From contig JABLUY010000263.1 in assembly GCA_013306675.1 (NCBI GenBank), positions 1 to 49,092 of the forward strand: a stretch of 49,092 bases of DNA. The letters run 5' to 3'. Shown one piece after another: positions 17,948-27,591 of the stretch; positions within the stretch are counted from its first letter, which is position 1, and every line of letters begins with the position of its first letter. The notes below the pieces were generated by a model. The model had not been told where the DNA came from, did no database searches, and saw only the letters and a program-made list of their open reading frames with translations. Position numbers and translations under genes: made by a program. This stretch comes from Thraustochytrium sp. TN22. Taxonomy: Eukaryota > Sar > Bigyra > Thraustochytrida > Thraustochytriidae.

Positions 17948-20900
17948 ATGCGCCCCACGGGCAGCTTGACGACGACCATAATGATGGTCATGGCCACGGC
18001 CTTGATGGCCGTGCATGGCGTGCATGCGCGGCGCGGTCTGCAAACGGCGACGCGCGCGGGCGTCTGCGAAGGTGGCATCGCGCAGGTCAGCGTCCCGGAG
18101 AATTCGTTCTGCGAGAGCGTGTCGGGCGGACCGCAGTCTGGAAACCCCGACTTTGAGGCATGCTGCGGCGAGAGCGTCGCAGAGGAGACCTGCCGCGGCT
18201 ACGAGCTGTCTCGGCCGTATTGCGTGCCGGAGGAGGGCTGCGTGGCCGTCGAGGCAACCTACATCGACCTGAGCCTGGACTTTGCGCCGGACGAGGACCA
18301 GGCCAGCTGCTGCTCGACCTGCCAGTGCTGGGGCGACCCGTACTGCGTCGACTTCGCCGGCCAGCGCGACGAGTGGGTCATCTGCGACTCGCGCCAGCGC
18401 GACTCGTGCAACCAGCAGCGGTCGCGCTGCAACAAGAAGGTCTTTGACCACAACGGCGAGAGTTGCGAGTTTGTGCGCAAAAGCCGCCGCAAGAACGCGG
18501 ACGGGAAGCGGTGGCGCTCCTGGGAGCTCGACGGCAGCCCGTGCCAGAGCGTCTCGCTCTGGACCGGCACCAAGCCGGCGCCGGAGATGACCATGTACTC
18601 GCGCGACGGCGACTCTCTCATCCTCGTGCTCGGGGAGCGCGGCGTCATCACTGCCACGCGCTTCGAGGCTGCCGACGGCACCGTCTACACGCTGCCGGCC
18701 GAGGCCTGCCTCGCAGACGCCGCTGCGTCCGCCTGGGACACCGAGGCCGCTTCGTTGCCCGACGCGTGGTCCGTTTCCACGCTCTCCGGCCTCCAAGTGC
18801 GCTGGGAGATCGTCTCCTCCGACGGCCTCTTCTTCGCCAACATCACCTGCGTGCAGCTCGCCGAGCGCGCGCGCCAGGATGTCACGGTGCGCGATACGCG
18901 CAGCACGGAGGACACGGGCGACGCCGCTGGCTTCTGCCCGCTCGGCGTCATCGATGAGCGCGTTGCGGCCGAGGCCAAGGGCCAGGTCAACACGCTGGAG
19001 CGCGCGCACAGCAACACGTGCATCCGCGAGGAGATCGGCGAGTGCGGATCCGCCTGCAAGGCCTTTGTCACCCAGGAGTGCATTGTCGAGATCAACCTGA
19101 ACTCGAACATCGAGGCTTGGTGCGAGACCACGGACTTTAGTATGTTGGACTCCCCGCTCACCGCGGACGGGTGCAAGGACCTCATTCTCCGAAGGAGGAA
19201 TGGCGAGCCTTGCGACGCGAGCGCCTGGGCCGACCTCATTTGCCAGATCGATGCCAAGCTGGTCGGCAGCGACGGGCAGTACGACATTTGCCTCACCACC
19301 ATTGCCGAGTTTGGCTTCATGCAGTATGCGGAGGAGCGTCTTTCGCTCAGCCTCGCGCCGCAGCTGCCTGTGGCGCCCCTGCAGGCCAGCGACTGCGCCC
19401 TGTCTCCAGCCGACTATACCACGCGCGTCTACGAGTGCGAACGCGGCGTCAGCGTCGAGTACTTTGACGAAACCGCCTCTGCGTGGGTCGAGGCCTTTTT
19501 CATCCCGGAGGGCGCACCCCCGTGCGATACCATGCGCATCTCAGGTGCTGACTACCCCGAGCTCCTCCTCAACCGCGTGCGATTCGTGCAGTGCGACTCG
19601 CTCGAGGCCAAGTGCCAAACCGTAAACAACTGCCTGCCGACATCGGGCTTTCGTGCGTCGTTCCTGCTTGAGACGGATACGGACACCTGCGAGGCCGTTC
19701 AAACGCCCGAACCCACAACTGCCGCGCCCACGACGTCTGCTCCTACGACTGCAGCGCCCACGACTTCTGCTCCTACGACTGCAGCGCCCACGACTTCTGC
19801 TCCTACGACTACAGCGCCAACGACTGCAGCGCCGACGACCGCCGCTCCTACGACCGCTGCGCCGACGACTGCCGCTCCTACGACCGCTGCGCCTACGACC
19901 TCTGCTCCTACGACTTCCGCACCGACAACTGCTGCGCCTACGACCTCTGCTCCTACGACTTCCGCACCGACAACTGCTGCGCCAACGACTGCTGCGCCGA
20001 CGACTGCGGCGCCGACAACCGCCGCTCCTACGACTTCCGCGCCGACAACCGCTGCACCGACGACTGCTGCGCCGACGACTTCTGCGCCTACAACGTCTGC
20101 GCCAACGACGGCCGCCCCAACGACCTCTGCTCCTACTTCTGAGCCCACAGGGCCTGTGGAGTACTTCTGCCCGGAACGCAAGCTTGACATCGTGTGGGTC
20201 CTGGACAACAGTGGATCGATCGACCAGAACAATGCACAGGGCTCGAGCCGAATGCGGCAGCTCCTCAAGGACATCGCAACCGCGTACACCTTGTCCCAGG
20301 AGTACACGCGGTTCGCAGGCCTGGCATACTCCGAGAGTATTTTCGGCTCGCGCAACGACCCTAGTCCGAGCGATCCGCTCGGAAATCCCCGGACAACTGC
20401 GGCCAGCCCATTTTACTTCAATGATGACAAATCGACAAACACAAACGGCAGGTGGGATGACTTTGCCGATACGATGCGAGCGAGCACGTATACGAACACG
20501 CCTCTCGCGCTCCAGGGCGCAGCGCACATTCTTTCGCAGACGGAGGCAAACGGAGGGCCGCGGACTGGCGACGATGTCGTCCGCATCGTGGTGCTGCTCA
20601 CCGATGGCAACCCGAACCAGCGCTGGGGCACGGAGTGCGGCGACTTGCCGTATGTGACGACCAAGGACAGAAGGAACGTGCGTGACCCGGATGAGGTTGC
20701 TTGCACAGAGTACCAGGCACAGCGCATTGTCAACGACTACGGCGCCTACCTCGTGAATGTGCGCATTGGCGGTCAGATTGACGCCAGGTTCCTCTCGTAC
20801 TGTCTAGTGGAGAATCCGCCTGCAAGCGGCCAGCCTGAGTCCATCACGGATATCCAGTCCAGCTTCGAGGACCTGGCGACGACCATCGATGAGATCATCG

Positions 20901-21013
20901 CTGCAACTTGCGTTGATAGCGGCTACAACCGGCCGGCCGGCCTCCAATTCACGGACGGCGAGACTTTCACGGACAGCGCTCAGGGATGTACAGACGCAGT
21001 GGCCGCCGCCTGA
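17948..21013 (+). CDS. secreted Cys-rich VWD-like protein with long Thr/Pro linker and VWA domain (paralogue 2)
   Basis: A 1021-residue paralogue of the protein at 14488-17145 with the same order: signal peptide (1-27, ending HGVHA), Cys-rich region with CQCWGDPYCVDFAG, linker, VWA. The linker is expanded to about 150 residues of APTT/SAPTT repeats (about 587-735), expected to be an O-glycosylated, extended stalk. The VWA begins near C741 and keeps D753-N-S-G-S757 and LLTDGNPNQRWG. ATG 17948 was chosen because it directly precedes a hydrophobic signal sequence and aligns with paralogue 1; the open frame extends 76 codons upstream through a microsatellite. Two blocks of about 100 bp are identical in DNA to paralogue 1 (18511-18605 and 18965-19065), while other parts differ clearly. 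A matrix or adhesion role is inferred. Confidence 0.86.
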   Translation: MRPTGSLTTTIMMVMATALMAVHGVHARRGLQTATRAGVCEGGIAQVSVPENSFCESVSGGPQSGNPDFEACCGESVAEETCRGYELSRPYCVPEEGCVAVEATYIDLSLDFAPDEDQASCCSTCQCWGDPYCVDFAGQRDEWVICDSRQRDSCNQQRSRCNKKVFDHNGESCEFVRKSRRKNADGKRWRSWELDGSPCQSVSLWTGTKPAPEMTMYSRDGDSLILVLGERGVITATRFEAADGTVYTLPAEACLADAAASAWDTEAASLPDAWSVSTLSGLQVRWEIVSSDGLFFANITCVQLAERARQDVTVRDTRSTEDTGDAAGFCPLGVIDERVAAEAKGQVNTLERAHSNTCIREEIGECGSACKAFVTQECIVEINLNSNIEAWCETTDFSMLDSPLTADGCKDLILRRRNGEPCDASAWADLICQIDAKLVGSDGQYDICLTTIAEFGFMQYAEERLSLSLAPQLPVAPLQASDCALSPADYTTRVYECERGVSVEYFDETASAWVEAFFIPEGAPPCDTMRISGADYPELLLNRVRFVQCDSLEAKCQTVNNCLPTSGFRASFLLETDTDTCEAVQTPEPTTAAPTTSAPTTAAPTTSAPTTAAPTTSAPTTTAPTTAAPTTAAPTTAAPTTAAPTTAAPTTSAPTTSAPTTAAPTTSAPTTSAPTTAAPTTAAPTTAAPTTAAPTTSAPTTAAPTTAAPTTSAPTTSAPTTAAPTTSAPTSEPTGPVEYFCPERKLDIVWVLDNSGSIDQNNAQGSSRMRQLLKDIATAYTLSQEYTRFAGLAYSESIFGSRNDPSPSDPLGNPRTTAASPFYFNDDKSTNTNGRWDDFADTMRASTYTNTPLALQGAAHILSQTEANGGPRTGDDVVRIVVLLTDGNPNQRWGTECGDLPYVTTKDRRNVRDPDEVACTEYQAQRIVNDYGAYLVNVRIGGQIDARFLSYCLVENPPASGQPESITDIQSSFEDLATTIDEIIAATCVDSGYNRPAGLQFTDGETFTDSAQGCTDAVAAA
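19709..20152 (+). repeat. coding minisatellite for the APTT/SAPTT stalk
   Basis: About 30 repeats of a 15-bp unit encoding A-P-T-T-(S/A), with synonymous variation (GCGCCTACGACC, GCTCCTACGACT and so on). In paralogue 1 the same place holds only a few irregular units, so the array expanded after the genes duplicated or shrank in the other copy. Confidence 0.9.
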
Positions 21014-21357
21014 AAGGTTTCGGCAGTGAGTCCGATTGACGCCGTCTCCAGCTCGCTCGCTAGCTAGCCACAAGCTCTAGCCCAGCGCAGTCGCACGGGG
21101 GCGCATTCCAAAACCGTTTTACTGGTATTACCACTGGCGCCTTCGCGCGCATTGATCCATTGTCGGTGAGAGGTGAATGTCTTGGGTCTTGCAGCAGTAT
21201 TTATTTGGAAAGGCTTTGGCGTCACGTGCTTCTTTACTTCACCATGGAAGTTTGAGATAGGCTACAGTGTATTATTTTAGATCGGCATTCATCATGAGCA
21301 GGGTCGAATGATGATACACCGCGCGCCCCCCGCGCAGTCATCAGTCAGTACTCACCG
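21014..21357. other. convergent 3' spacer
   Basis: About 340 bases between the stops of VWD/VWA paralogue 2 (+) and the coiled-coil gene (-), relatively AT-rich around 21110-21300. A GCTAGCTAGC element lies at 21059-21068. No gene seen. Confidence 0.5.
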
Positions 21358-22386
21358 TCAGTACGCGTGGCGCGGTGGGTGCGCCGGGTCGATCATGCGG
21401 TCGAGGCTGGCGTCGAGCGTGCGAATGAGCGCCGCTTGAGCCTCGACGGTGGCGTCGCGGCGACGCAGGCGCGCCTCAAGCTTGCGCAAGCGTACGCGCA
21501 TGTCCGCCAGAAGCGTGTCCTTGTCTGCGGAGGCGCTTGCGGCGTCGCGGGCCGCAAGGGCGGCCGCCTCGAGGCGCGCGTTCTGCTTGGTGAGACGCGC
21601 GACCTCAGTCTGCAGGGCATCGGCTCGCGCTTCCGCTGCACGCAGCGCGTCGCGGTCTACCATCGCCGCGTCGCGCTCGCGCAGACGCTGCTCGCGGTCG
21701 TGGTCCTCGGCGACGCGCGCTTTGCGCTCGCGCGTCTGCGCGCGGCGGCGCAGCTCGCGTACTTCGCGCTCGTACTGCTCGAGCTTGGCGCGAAAGCGCG
21801 CCTCGGCCGCGGCGTAGCGCTGCTCGCGCGCGCTGCCGGCGCCAGAGCGCGCCTCGAGGTCCGCGGCGCGCTTGGTCTGGTCGTTGAGCCTGGCCAGCGC
21901 CAGCGCCAGCGCCGCGGCGCTGGCCTTGCGCTCGGCCGCCGCGCGCCGCCTCTCCTCGCGCAGCGCGCGCTCCAGCGCCGCGGCCCTGGCGCCCGCCTCG
22001 CCGCGGTCGGCGCGCCGCGCCTCCTCGCCGTCTGCGCGCGCCAGCTCGAGCGCCTGCAGCAGCTCCTCGCAGCGGTCCTGCTCGCGCTGCAAGGCGCCGC
22101 CGAGCTGCTCCTGCGCGCGCTCCAGCTCCGCCACCTGCTCCTGCCGCTCCAGAGTCTCCTGCGCGGCGGCATCGCGCGCCGCCAGCGCCTCCGCCGCGCT
22201 CTGCGCCGCCTCCGCCGCGCGCCGCGCCGCCGCGCTGGCCTGCAGCCGCAGCTCGTCCACCTCTGCCTCCAGCTCCGCGCGCGTCTGCCGCTCGCGCTCG
22301 CGCACCTCCGCCAGCTCGCGCGCCAGCAGCTCGCGCGCCTCGCCCAGCGCCTCGCGCGACGCGCTCCGCGCGCGCCGCCCGGCCAT
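21358..22386 (-). CDS. hypothetical coiled-coil protein
   Basis: A 342-residue Ala/Arg/Glu/Leu-rich protein, almost entirely predicted coiled coil (about 10-325), with heptad-like runs such as ELERAQEQLGGALQREQDRC. The C-terminal segment LIRTLDASLDRMIDPAHPP is the least repetitive part. No catalytic motif and no TM segment. ATG 22386 (MAGRRARSASRE) was chosen because the open frame upstream loses the heptad pattern and begins at a non-ATG codon. I do not recognise the family; cytoskeletal, centrosomal or flagellar scaffolds look like this, but composition alone cannot decide. The gene is convergent with VWD/VWA paralogue 2 and divergent from Arp2. Confidence 0.6.
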   Translation of the reverse strand: MAGRRARSASREALGEARELLARELAEVRERERQTRAELEAEVDELRLQASAAARRAAEAAQSAAEALAARDAAAQETLERQEQVAELERAQEQLGGALQREQDRCEELLQALELARADGEEARRADRGEAGARAAALERALREERRRAAAERKASAAALALALARLNDQTKRAADLEARSGAGSAREQRYAAAEARFRAKLEQYEREVRELRRRAQTRERKARVAEDHDREQRLRERDAAMVDRDALRAAEARADALQTEVARLTKQNARLEAAALAARDAASASADKDTLLADMRVRLRKLEARLRRRDATVEAQAALIRTLDASLDRMIDPAHPPRHAY

Positions 22387-23598
22387 GCCGCCGCTCCCTC
22401 CGATTTGATTCAGGTTCTGTCTCGAGTCCGCGACGAAGAGGTAGTCCGCGCCGAGCCTCTCCTTTGCCAACGGCCTGGACACGGTAGTGCAGTGCAAGCT
22501 TGGGCAAAAATCGGCGAGCACTTGTGCACGAGTGCGTCGTGCAGCGGCATGCGTGCTCTGCCGCTGCCCGACGCGCTCACTGCACGGCGCGAGCACGAGG
22601 ACCGCTGACAGCGAATGCAAAGATGCAAAGAGCACATGGCCTTTGTCCAGAAGAAGAAGGCTTGTGGAGACGAGCACCAGAGCAGGCACGTGCTCGCCAC
22701 GTGCTCCCAAGCTCCTTTCACAGTGGAGGCTGCATCCGAGCAAGTTCGCTCTGACTTCGTCGCAGCACAGCACAAGCACACAGACCACGACTCGCCGGAT
22801 AATCTCCGTGTGTCCTCCAGGAGGCCGGCCACCGCGCTGACTCCTCCCCTGCACGTTTCCCTTCATCCTTTCGCCATGCGCCCAGCCCACGCCCTGCACG
22901 TCCACGCTTCGCATCCTTTCCGCAGCCCGTCAGCCTCGCGGGCCGCCCCAACTTTCCTTTGCCCGCCCCCGGCTCCTCGTCCTCCTCGTTGTCCCCGTCC
23001 CGGCTCAGCTCTCCCATCAGCGGCGGTCCCACGCCAGGTCCCTTCATCCGGTACCCTCCGACCGCGCCGCGGCGGCCGGCTCGCCTCGTGCTCTGCCGCC
23101 GGACCCGGCGCGGCGCGGGCTCGGGCCCCGGTCCCGCGCCCGGGTCCGCTGCGGCCGGGGCGTTCGCACGGGACCCGGGCGCGCGGAGCGGCGGCGGCCC
23201 GGCGCGGCCCCGGGTCCGGTGCAGCGCGGCGGCGGCGAAGATCGAGCGAGCGAGCGAGGGCGTAGCAGACGCGAGTCTGCTCTGGCCTGCGCGCGCGGCG
23301 GTCGCGGGCTCGGCGGCGGCGGCGGCGGCGGCGGCGCGCGCGGCGGCGAGCAGGCAGGCAGGCAGGCCCGCGCCCGCGCGGCCCCGCGGTCGCGGTCGCG
23401 GTCGCGGTCGCGCGCGGTTGCGGCGCGTTCGAACTTGGCTTCGCTCATCCCGTTTGACCGACCGGCGCAGCGCGGTCGGGCGGGCGGCGCGCGCGCGCGC
23501 GCGGGCGGGCGGCCGGGCGGCCGGGGCAGCGCGGGAGCGGGAGCGGGAGCGGGAGCGCACGTCTGCAGGCAGCTGGCGCAGCGCAGCGAGAGAGCAAG
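22387..23598. other. divergent promoter region between coiled-coil and Arp2 genes
   Basis: About 1.2 kb shared by two divergent start codons. The half near Arp2 is extremely GC-rich, with a GGC run (about 23311-23335), a GGTCGC hexanucleotide array (about 23387-23412) and a GGGAGC array (about 23533-23557), probably Arp2 5' UTR or core promoter. No additional gene recognised. Confidence 0.5.
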
Positions 23599-24765
23599 AT
23601 GCCGTCGGACGTGGTGGTTTGCGACAATGGCACGGGCTTCGTCAAGGTGGGCTACGCCGGCACGAACTTCCCGTCGAGCGTGTTCCCCAGCATGGTGGGC
23701 CGGCCGCAGCTGCGCGCGGAGATGGAGTCGATCGAGGGCACGGAGCTGAAGGATGTCATGTGTGGTGACGAGGCCGCCGCCGTGCGGTTCGCGCTCCACA
23801 TCGGGTACCCGGTGGAGAATGGCATCGTGCAGAACTGGGAGGACATGCAGCACCTGTGGGACTACACGTTCAACGAGAAGCTCAAGATCGACCCGAGCGG
23901 CAAGAAGATCATGCTGACGGAAGCGCCGCTGAACCCGACGGCGAACCGCAAGACGACGATCGAGACCATGTTTGAGAAGTACGGCTTCGAGGCGGCGCAC
24001 ATGGCCATCCAGGCCATGCTGGTGCTGTACGCGCAGGGCCTTTTGACGGGTGTGGTGGTGGACAGCGGCGACGGCGTGACGCACGTGGTGCCGGTGTACG
24101 AGGGTTTCGTGCCGGGCCACCTCATCCGGCGTCTCAACGTGGCCGGCCGCCACATCACGCGCTACATGATCAAGCTGCTGCTGCTGCGCGGCTACTCGTT
24201 CAACCGCACGGCCGACTTCGAGACGGTGCGCGAGATCAAGGAGAAGCTCGCCTACGTGGCGCTCGACATTGACAAGGAGCGCAAGCTGGCGCAGGAGACC
24301 ACCGTGCTCGTGGAGCAGTTCACGCTCCCGGACGGTACCGTCATCAAGGCCGGCCGTGAGCGCTTCGAGGCGCCCGAGGCGCTCTTCCAGCCGAGCCTCG
24401 TGGACTGCGACGGCGAGGGCATTCCGGAGATGATCTTCAACATGATCCAGGCCTCTGAGATGGACTGCCGGCCAGACTACTACAAGCACATTGTGCTCTC
24501 GGGCGGCTCCTCCATGTACCCGGGTCTGCCCTCGCGCCTCGAGAAGGACATCCGCGAGCTCTACCTCAAGCACGTGCTCAAGGGCGACGAGAGCCGCCTC
24601 AACCGCCTCAAGCTCCGCATCGAGGACCCGCCACGCCGCAAGCACATGGTCTACCTCGGTGCCTCCGTCCTCGGCGACCTCATGCGCGACCGCACCGAGT
24701 TCTGGATCACGCGCAAGGAGTACGAGGAGAAGGGCATCAACCGGTGCCTCGAGAAGCTCAAGTAA
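23599..24765 (+). CDS. ARP2: actin-related protein 2 (Arp2/3 complex subunit)
   Basis: A 388-residue actin-fold ATPase, the Arp2 subunit that with Arp3 seeds branched actin filaments. The whole length aligns by eye with Arp2 proteins: [16 protein letters not shown] (phosphate loop 1) near the N-terminus, the [19 protein letters not shown] block, [23 protein letters not shown] (phosphate loop 2, in pieces), [59 protein letters not shown] and C-terminal TRKEYEEKG. Length equals the family norm (about 390). The single uninterrupted frame shows no intron. The ATG at 23599 follows AGCAAG and begins the conserved N-terminus. The stop codon is embedded in AAGTAAGT, which looks like a splice donor but is probably chance because the protein is complete. 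Presence of Arp2 implies actin-driven endocytosis or motility. Confidence 0.97.
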   Translation: MPSDVVVCDNGTGFVKVGYAGTNFPSSVFPSMVGRPQLRAEMESIEGTELKDVMCGDEAAAVRFALHIGYPVENGIVQNWEDMQHLWDYTFNEKLKIDPSGKKIMLTEAPLNPTANRKTTIETMFEKYGFEAAHMAIQAMLVLYAQGLLTGVVVDSGDGVTHVVPVYEGFVPGHLIRRLNVAGRHITRYMIKLLLLRGYSFNRTADFETVREIKEKLAYVALDIDKERKLAQETTVLVEQFTLPDGTVIKAGRERFEAPEALFQPSLVDCDGEGIPEMIFNMIQASEMDCRPDYYKHIVLSGGSSMYPGLPSRLEKDIRELYLKHVLKGDESRLNRLKLRIEDPPRRKHMVYLGASVLGDLMRDRTEFWITRKEYEEKGINRCLEKLK

Positions 24766-25451
24766 GTATCGAGACTTTCGAGACGCACAAAGAGGAGGAG
24801 ATGCGGCACGGCGAGTTTTGCTCCGCCCGCGCTGCGACGAAGTGGGTGGGTGGGTGGGCTTTGTACCTCCTGCTGTGCCGCGTCGCGCTCCCGTGTGGGC
24901 AGGAAACGGAGACGGCCATTTGCTTTCTTCTTTCTTCGATGGACGCACGCGTGCGTGCGTCCCTTTTGGGCCATGCGGAAGTCGTTCGGTGCGCCCGGTG
25001 CTGCGCTCCCGTGTGCGCCCGGTGCGTCCCGTGCGCTTCATGTGCGCTTCATTTGCGCTTCATTTGCGCTTCGTGCGCTCCTGCTCGAGACAGTTGCCCA
25101 TGAGACCCCGTGCTAGTAGCCATTGTTCATCAATCATCATGATTACAACCTCTGAGTTTAGCCTACTGGCGGAAACGAAGCCAGGGACGAGGAAGGAGAG
25201 AGAGAGAGCCTGAGACAGGGGAAGAGGCAGAAAATGAGAGAGAGCCTGAGACGGGGAAAGAGGCAGAGATGGAGGGAGTGAGAGGGCGAGCGATTGAATC
25301 ATCGTGGCGCTCGTGCCCCCAGTGATTTCGCCACAAACTTTGGCCTGCTTACGACAACAAAGACAACAAGAAGAAACCTCGAGTCACCGCCGCCGAGAAG
25401 CCAAAAGCTCGGAAGCTTGACTTTTTAAAAACCTGTTCGATCCGATCCGAA

Positions 25452-25732
25452 GCCAGTAGCTCGGCCACACGAGCAGCCAGCTTGAGGCTTTCGAAGAAAC
25501 CAGCCAGTAGCTTGGCCACAAGAGCAGCCATCATCTCGGCCCAAGCTCGAGGCATTGAGCCTGCCTTGGCGCAGTGATTTGAGCAGACGTCGTCTTTGCC
25601 ACGGCCACGTTTCGAAGAAACCAGCCAGTAGCTTGGCCATACGAGCAGCCGTCTCGTCCCAAGCTCGAGGCATTGAGCCTGCCTTGGCGCAGTGATTTGA
25701 GCAGACATCGTCTTTGTCACGGCCACGGACTC
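25452..25732. repeat. 121-bp tandem repeat, about 2.4 copies
   Basis: Copies start with GCCAGTAGC(T/C)(T/C)GGCCA at 25452 (truncated, 51 bp), 25503 and 25624. The two long copies share the segment CAAGCTCGAGGCATTGAGCC and the following GCGCAGTGATTTGAGCAGAC with few differences. Confidence 0.85.
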
Positions 25733-25743
25733 TCGCTCTGGAT

Positions 25744-25777
25744 CGAAACGAATCGAAACGAAACGAAACGAAACGAA
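25744..25777. repeat. (GAAAC)n pentanucleotide microsatellite
   Basis: Six or so CGAAA units with one interruption, immediately after the 121-bp tandem repeat and about 150 bp downstream of the pyrophosphatase stop. Confidence 0.85.
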
Positions 25778-25924
25778 AAAGAAAAGATTATTTGCGGCTG
25801 GTCTCTCTGCAGTTGGGCTTTCTGCGGTTGCTCTTCACTTGACCGGGACCAGGACGGGCAAACGGGGGGAATCCTTTGTAAAGAGGTAAGGCTCCTCCTC
25901 CAGGAGAGGATATCCTTTCCGAGT

Positions 25925-26770
25925 TTAGAGGGAGTCCTCGATGGCCTGGGACTTCTCAACAAAGGCAGCGTGGGAGCGGCGGATGAGCTCGTAGGTCTCC
26001 TCGGTGCCGTGCCACTCGCCGACCTTGGCCCACTTGTTCTTCTCGAGCGCCTTGTAGGTCTCGAAGAAGTGGCTAATCTCGCGGAGCTTGTGGCTGGGGA
26101 GGTCGTCGAGGGAGTTGACGTCGGAGAACATGGCGTCGTTGGCGAGCACGGCGAGGACCTTCTCGTCCATGCCCTTCTCGTCCTCCATGATCATGTAGGC
26201 GATGGGGCGGGCCTTGCAGATGCAGCCCGGGACGAGCGGCTGGGTGCCCATGACGAGGATATCGAGCGGATCGCCGTCATCGCAGAGCGTGCTGGGGATG
26301 AAGCCGTAGTCGTTGGGGTAGTGCATGGAGGAGTGGATGACGCGGTCGAGCATGAGCACGCCGGCGTCCTGGTCCCACTCGAACTTGTTGCGGCTGCCCA
26401 TGGCGACCTCGATGAAGACGGGCAGCGTCTCGGGCCAGCTGGCGCCGAGGTCGAAGGTGTACGGGTCGAAGGGCGTGAGGCGCTTGCCGATGGGCAGGCC
26501 CTCGATGCTGACCTTGCGCGCGACGGACTTCTCCAGCCACGTCTCGCCGGCCTCGGCGGCCTCCTCCTTCTTCTTGGCGCCGGCGGCGCCCTTCTTCTTG
26601 AACATGGCTACTGTCGCGCCGACGGCCTGCTCCGCCACGCCCGCGAGCGCCTGCCCGAGCCCCGCGCCGCGCGCGCTGTCGCCGCCGCCCGCCGCCGCCG
26701 CCGCCGACTCGGACCCCGCCGCCGCCGCCGCCGTATCCGCACTGCCCGCGCGCGCCTCGCCCTCGCCCAT
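25925..26770 (-). CDS. soluble inorganic pyrophosphatase (family I)
   Basis: Hydrolyses PPi to 2 Pi, pulling PPi-releasing reactions forward. The 281-residue product has the family I core from about residue 90: EVAMGSRNKFEWDQD, HYPNDYGFIPSTL and the metal-binding signature DGDPLD at D165-D170, then DEKGMDEKVLAV and KLREISHFFETYKALE. All metal-binding aspartates of the signature are present. The first 55 residues are an Ala/Gly-rich low-complexity extension ahead of MFKKKGAAGAKKK, which might be a second start. ATG 26770 was chosen because it sits in GCGGCCATGG, a strong eukaryotic context; the codon heading the longer open frame (26788) is GTG. Location is probably cytosolic, though the extension could be a targeting peptide. 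It would remove PPi made by ATP sulfurylase among many others. Confidence 0.95.
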   Translation of the reverse strand: MGEGEARAGSADTAAAAAGSESAAAAAGGGDSARGAGLGQALAGVAEQAVGATVAMFKKKGAAGAKKKEEAAEAGETWLEKSVARKVSIEGLPIGKRLTPFDPYTFDLGASWPETLPVFIEVAMGSRNKFEWDQDAGVLMLDRVIHSSMHYPNDYGFIPSTLCDDGDPLDILVMGTQPLVPGCICKARPIAYMIMEDEKGMDEKVLAVLANDAMFSDVNSLDDLPSHKLREISHFFETYKALEKNKWAKVGEWHGTEETYELIRRSHAAFVEKSQAIEDSL

Positions 26771-27571
26771 GGCCGCCCTCCCACGCACCGCCCAGCGACC
26801 CGCCTTCCGCCGAGTCTTGACAAGCCTAGCCTAGCCTGCCTCTCAGCCGGCCAGCTCCGCGCCTCAGCTGCGCGCCGGGCCGCTCCGCGCCAAATCGAGC
26901 GGCGCGCGCGCCTCCGGGCCTCTGCGCGGCGTCGCTACGCTGTCTGCGCGCCGCGCGCCGCGCCGCGCCCGCGCCGCCGCGCGGCCGCCGCGCGGAGCTC
27001 GCGGCAGCTGGCAGCGAGCAAAGCAAGACGAGACCGCGAACGACCAGCTGGCGGCAGCAGGCGGGGCAGGCTGGGCGCCGCGGCGGCGGGGCTGGCGACC
27101 AGGCGACCGGCCAGGCGCACGCGCACCCGCGCGCGGCGGGGCGGGGCGAGGCGCCCGAGACGCAGCGAGCTTCCTGGCTCGCGCTGGTTCGGCTGCCGAC
27201 GCAGCCCGGCGCGTGCTGAGCCGGCCGGCCGGGCGCGCGAGGTGCAGGCACAGGCAAGAGCAGGCCTACGAGCTGCGCCTGCACGCCCATGGATACTACG
27301 TGGATAACTAGGGTACGGACGTGCGTGCGTGGCAAGCAAGCCGTGCAAGCCGCCGACCAAGCCGCCGAGCTGCGGCGCTGAGCTGCGCCTGCCCGTGGCC
27401 TTTTGGCCATGGATAGATACTACGTGGATGCTGCTGACTGACTGACATCGTGATGCTTGCATGCCCAGGACGTGACGTGACGTAGCTGGCAGAGCCTGCA
27501 GTGCCGCCTCGCGGCCGCGAACGCGGAGCCTCGCGGCAGGCAGCGGCAGGCAGGCAGGGCCGCAGGGCGCG

Positions 27572-27591
27572 GCGTTGCGTTGCGTTGCGTT
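27572..27591. repeat. (GCGTT)4 pentanucleotide repeat
   Basis: Four GCGTT units followed by degenerate copies (GGTGCGGGTT, GCCTTGCGTT) to about 27620. Confidence 0.75.

Larger units (their letters stand above)
24766..25924. other. convergent spacer with several minisatellites
   Basis: About 1.15 kb between the stops of Arp2 (+) and pyrophosphatase (-). It holds short GTGCGCTTCAT-type repeats (about 25025-25080), a duplicated GAGAGAGCCTGAGAC-containing purine-rich segment (about 25194-25275), a 121-bp tandem repeat and a GAAAC array. No coding or RNA gene recognised. Confidence 0.55.

Noticed and set aside
22387-22914. A 176-codon N-terminal extension of the coiled-coil protein at 21358-22386.
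   Set aside because: The heptad pattern stops at the chosen ATG, and the upstream part has mixed Cys/His/Arg-rich composition beginning at a non-ATG codon.
27395-27412. GGCCTTTTGGCC resembling the 5' part of U2 snRNA.
   Set aside because: The rest of the conserved U2 sequence is absent; it is a short palindrome inside a duplicated spacer segment.
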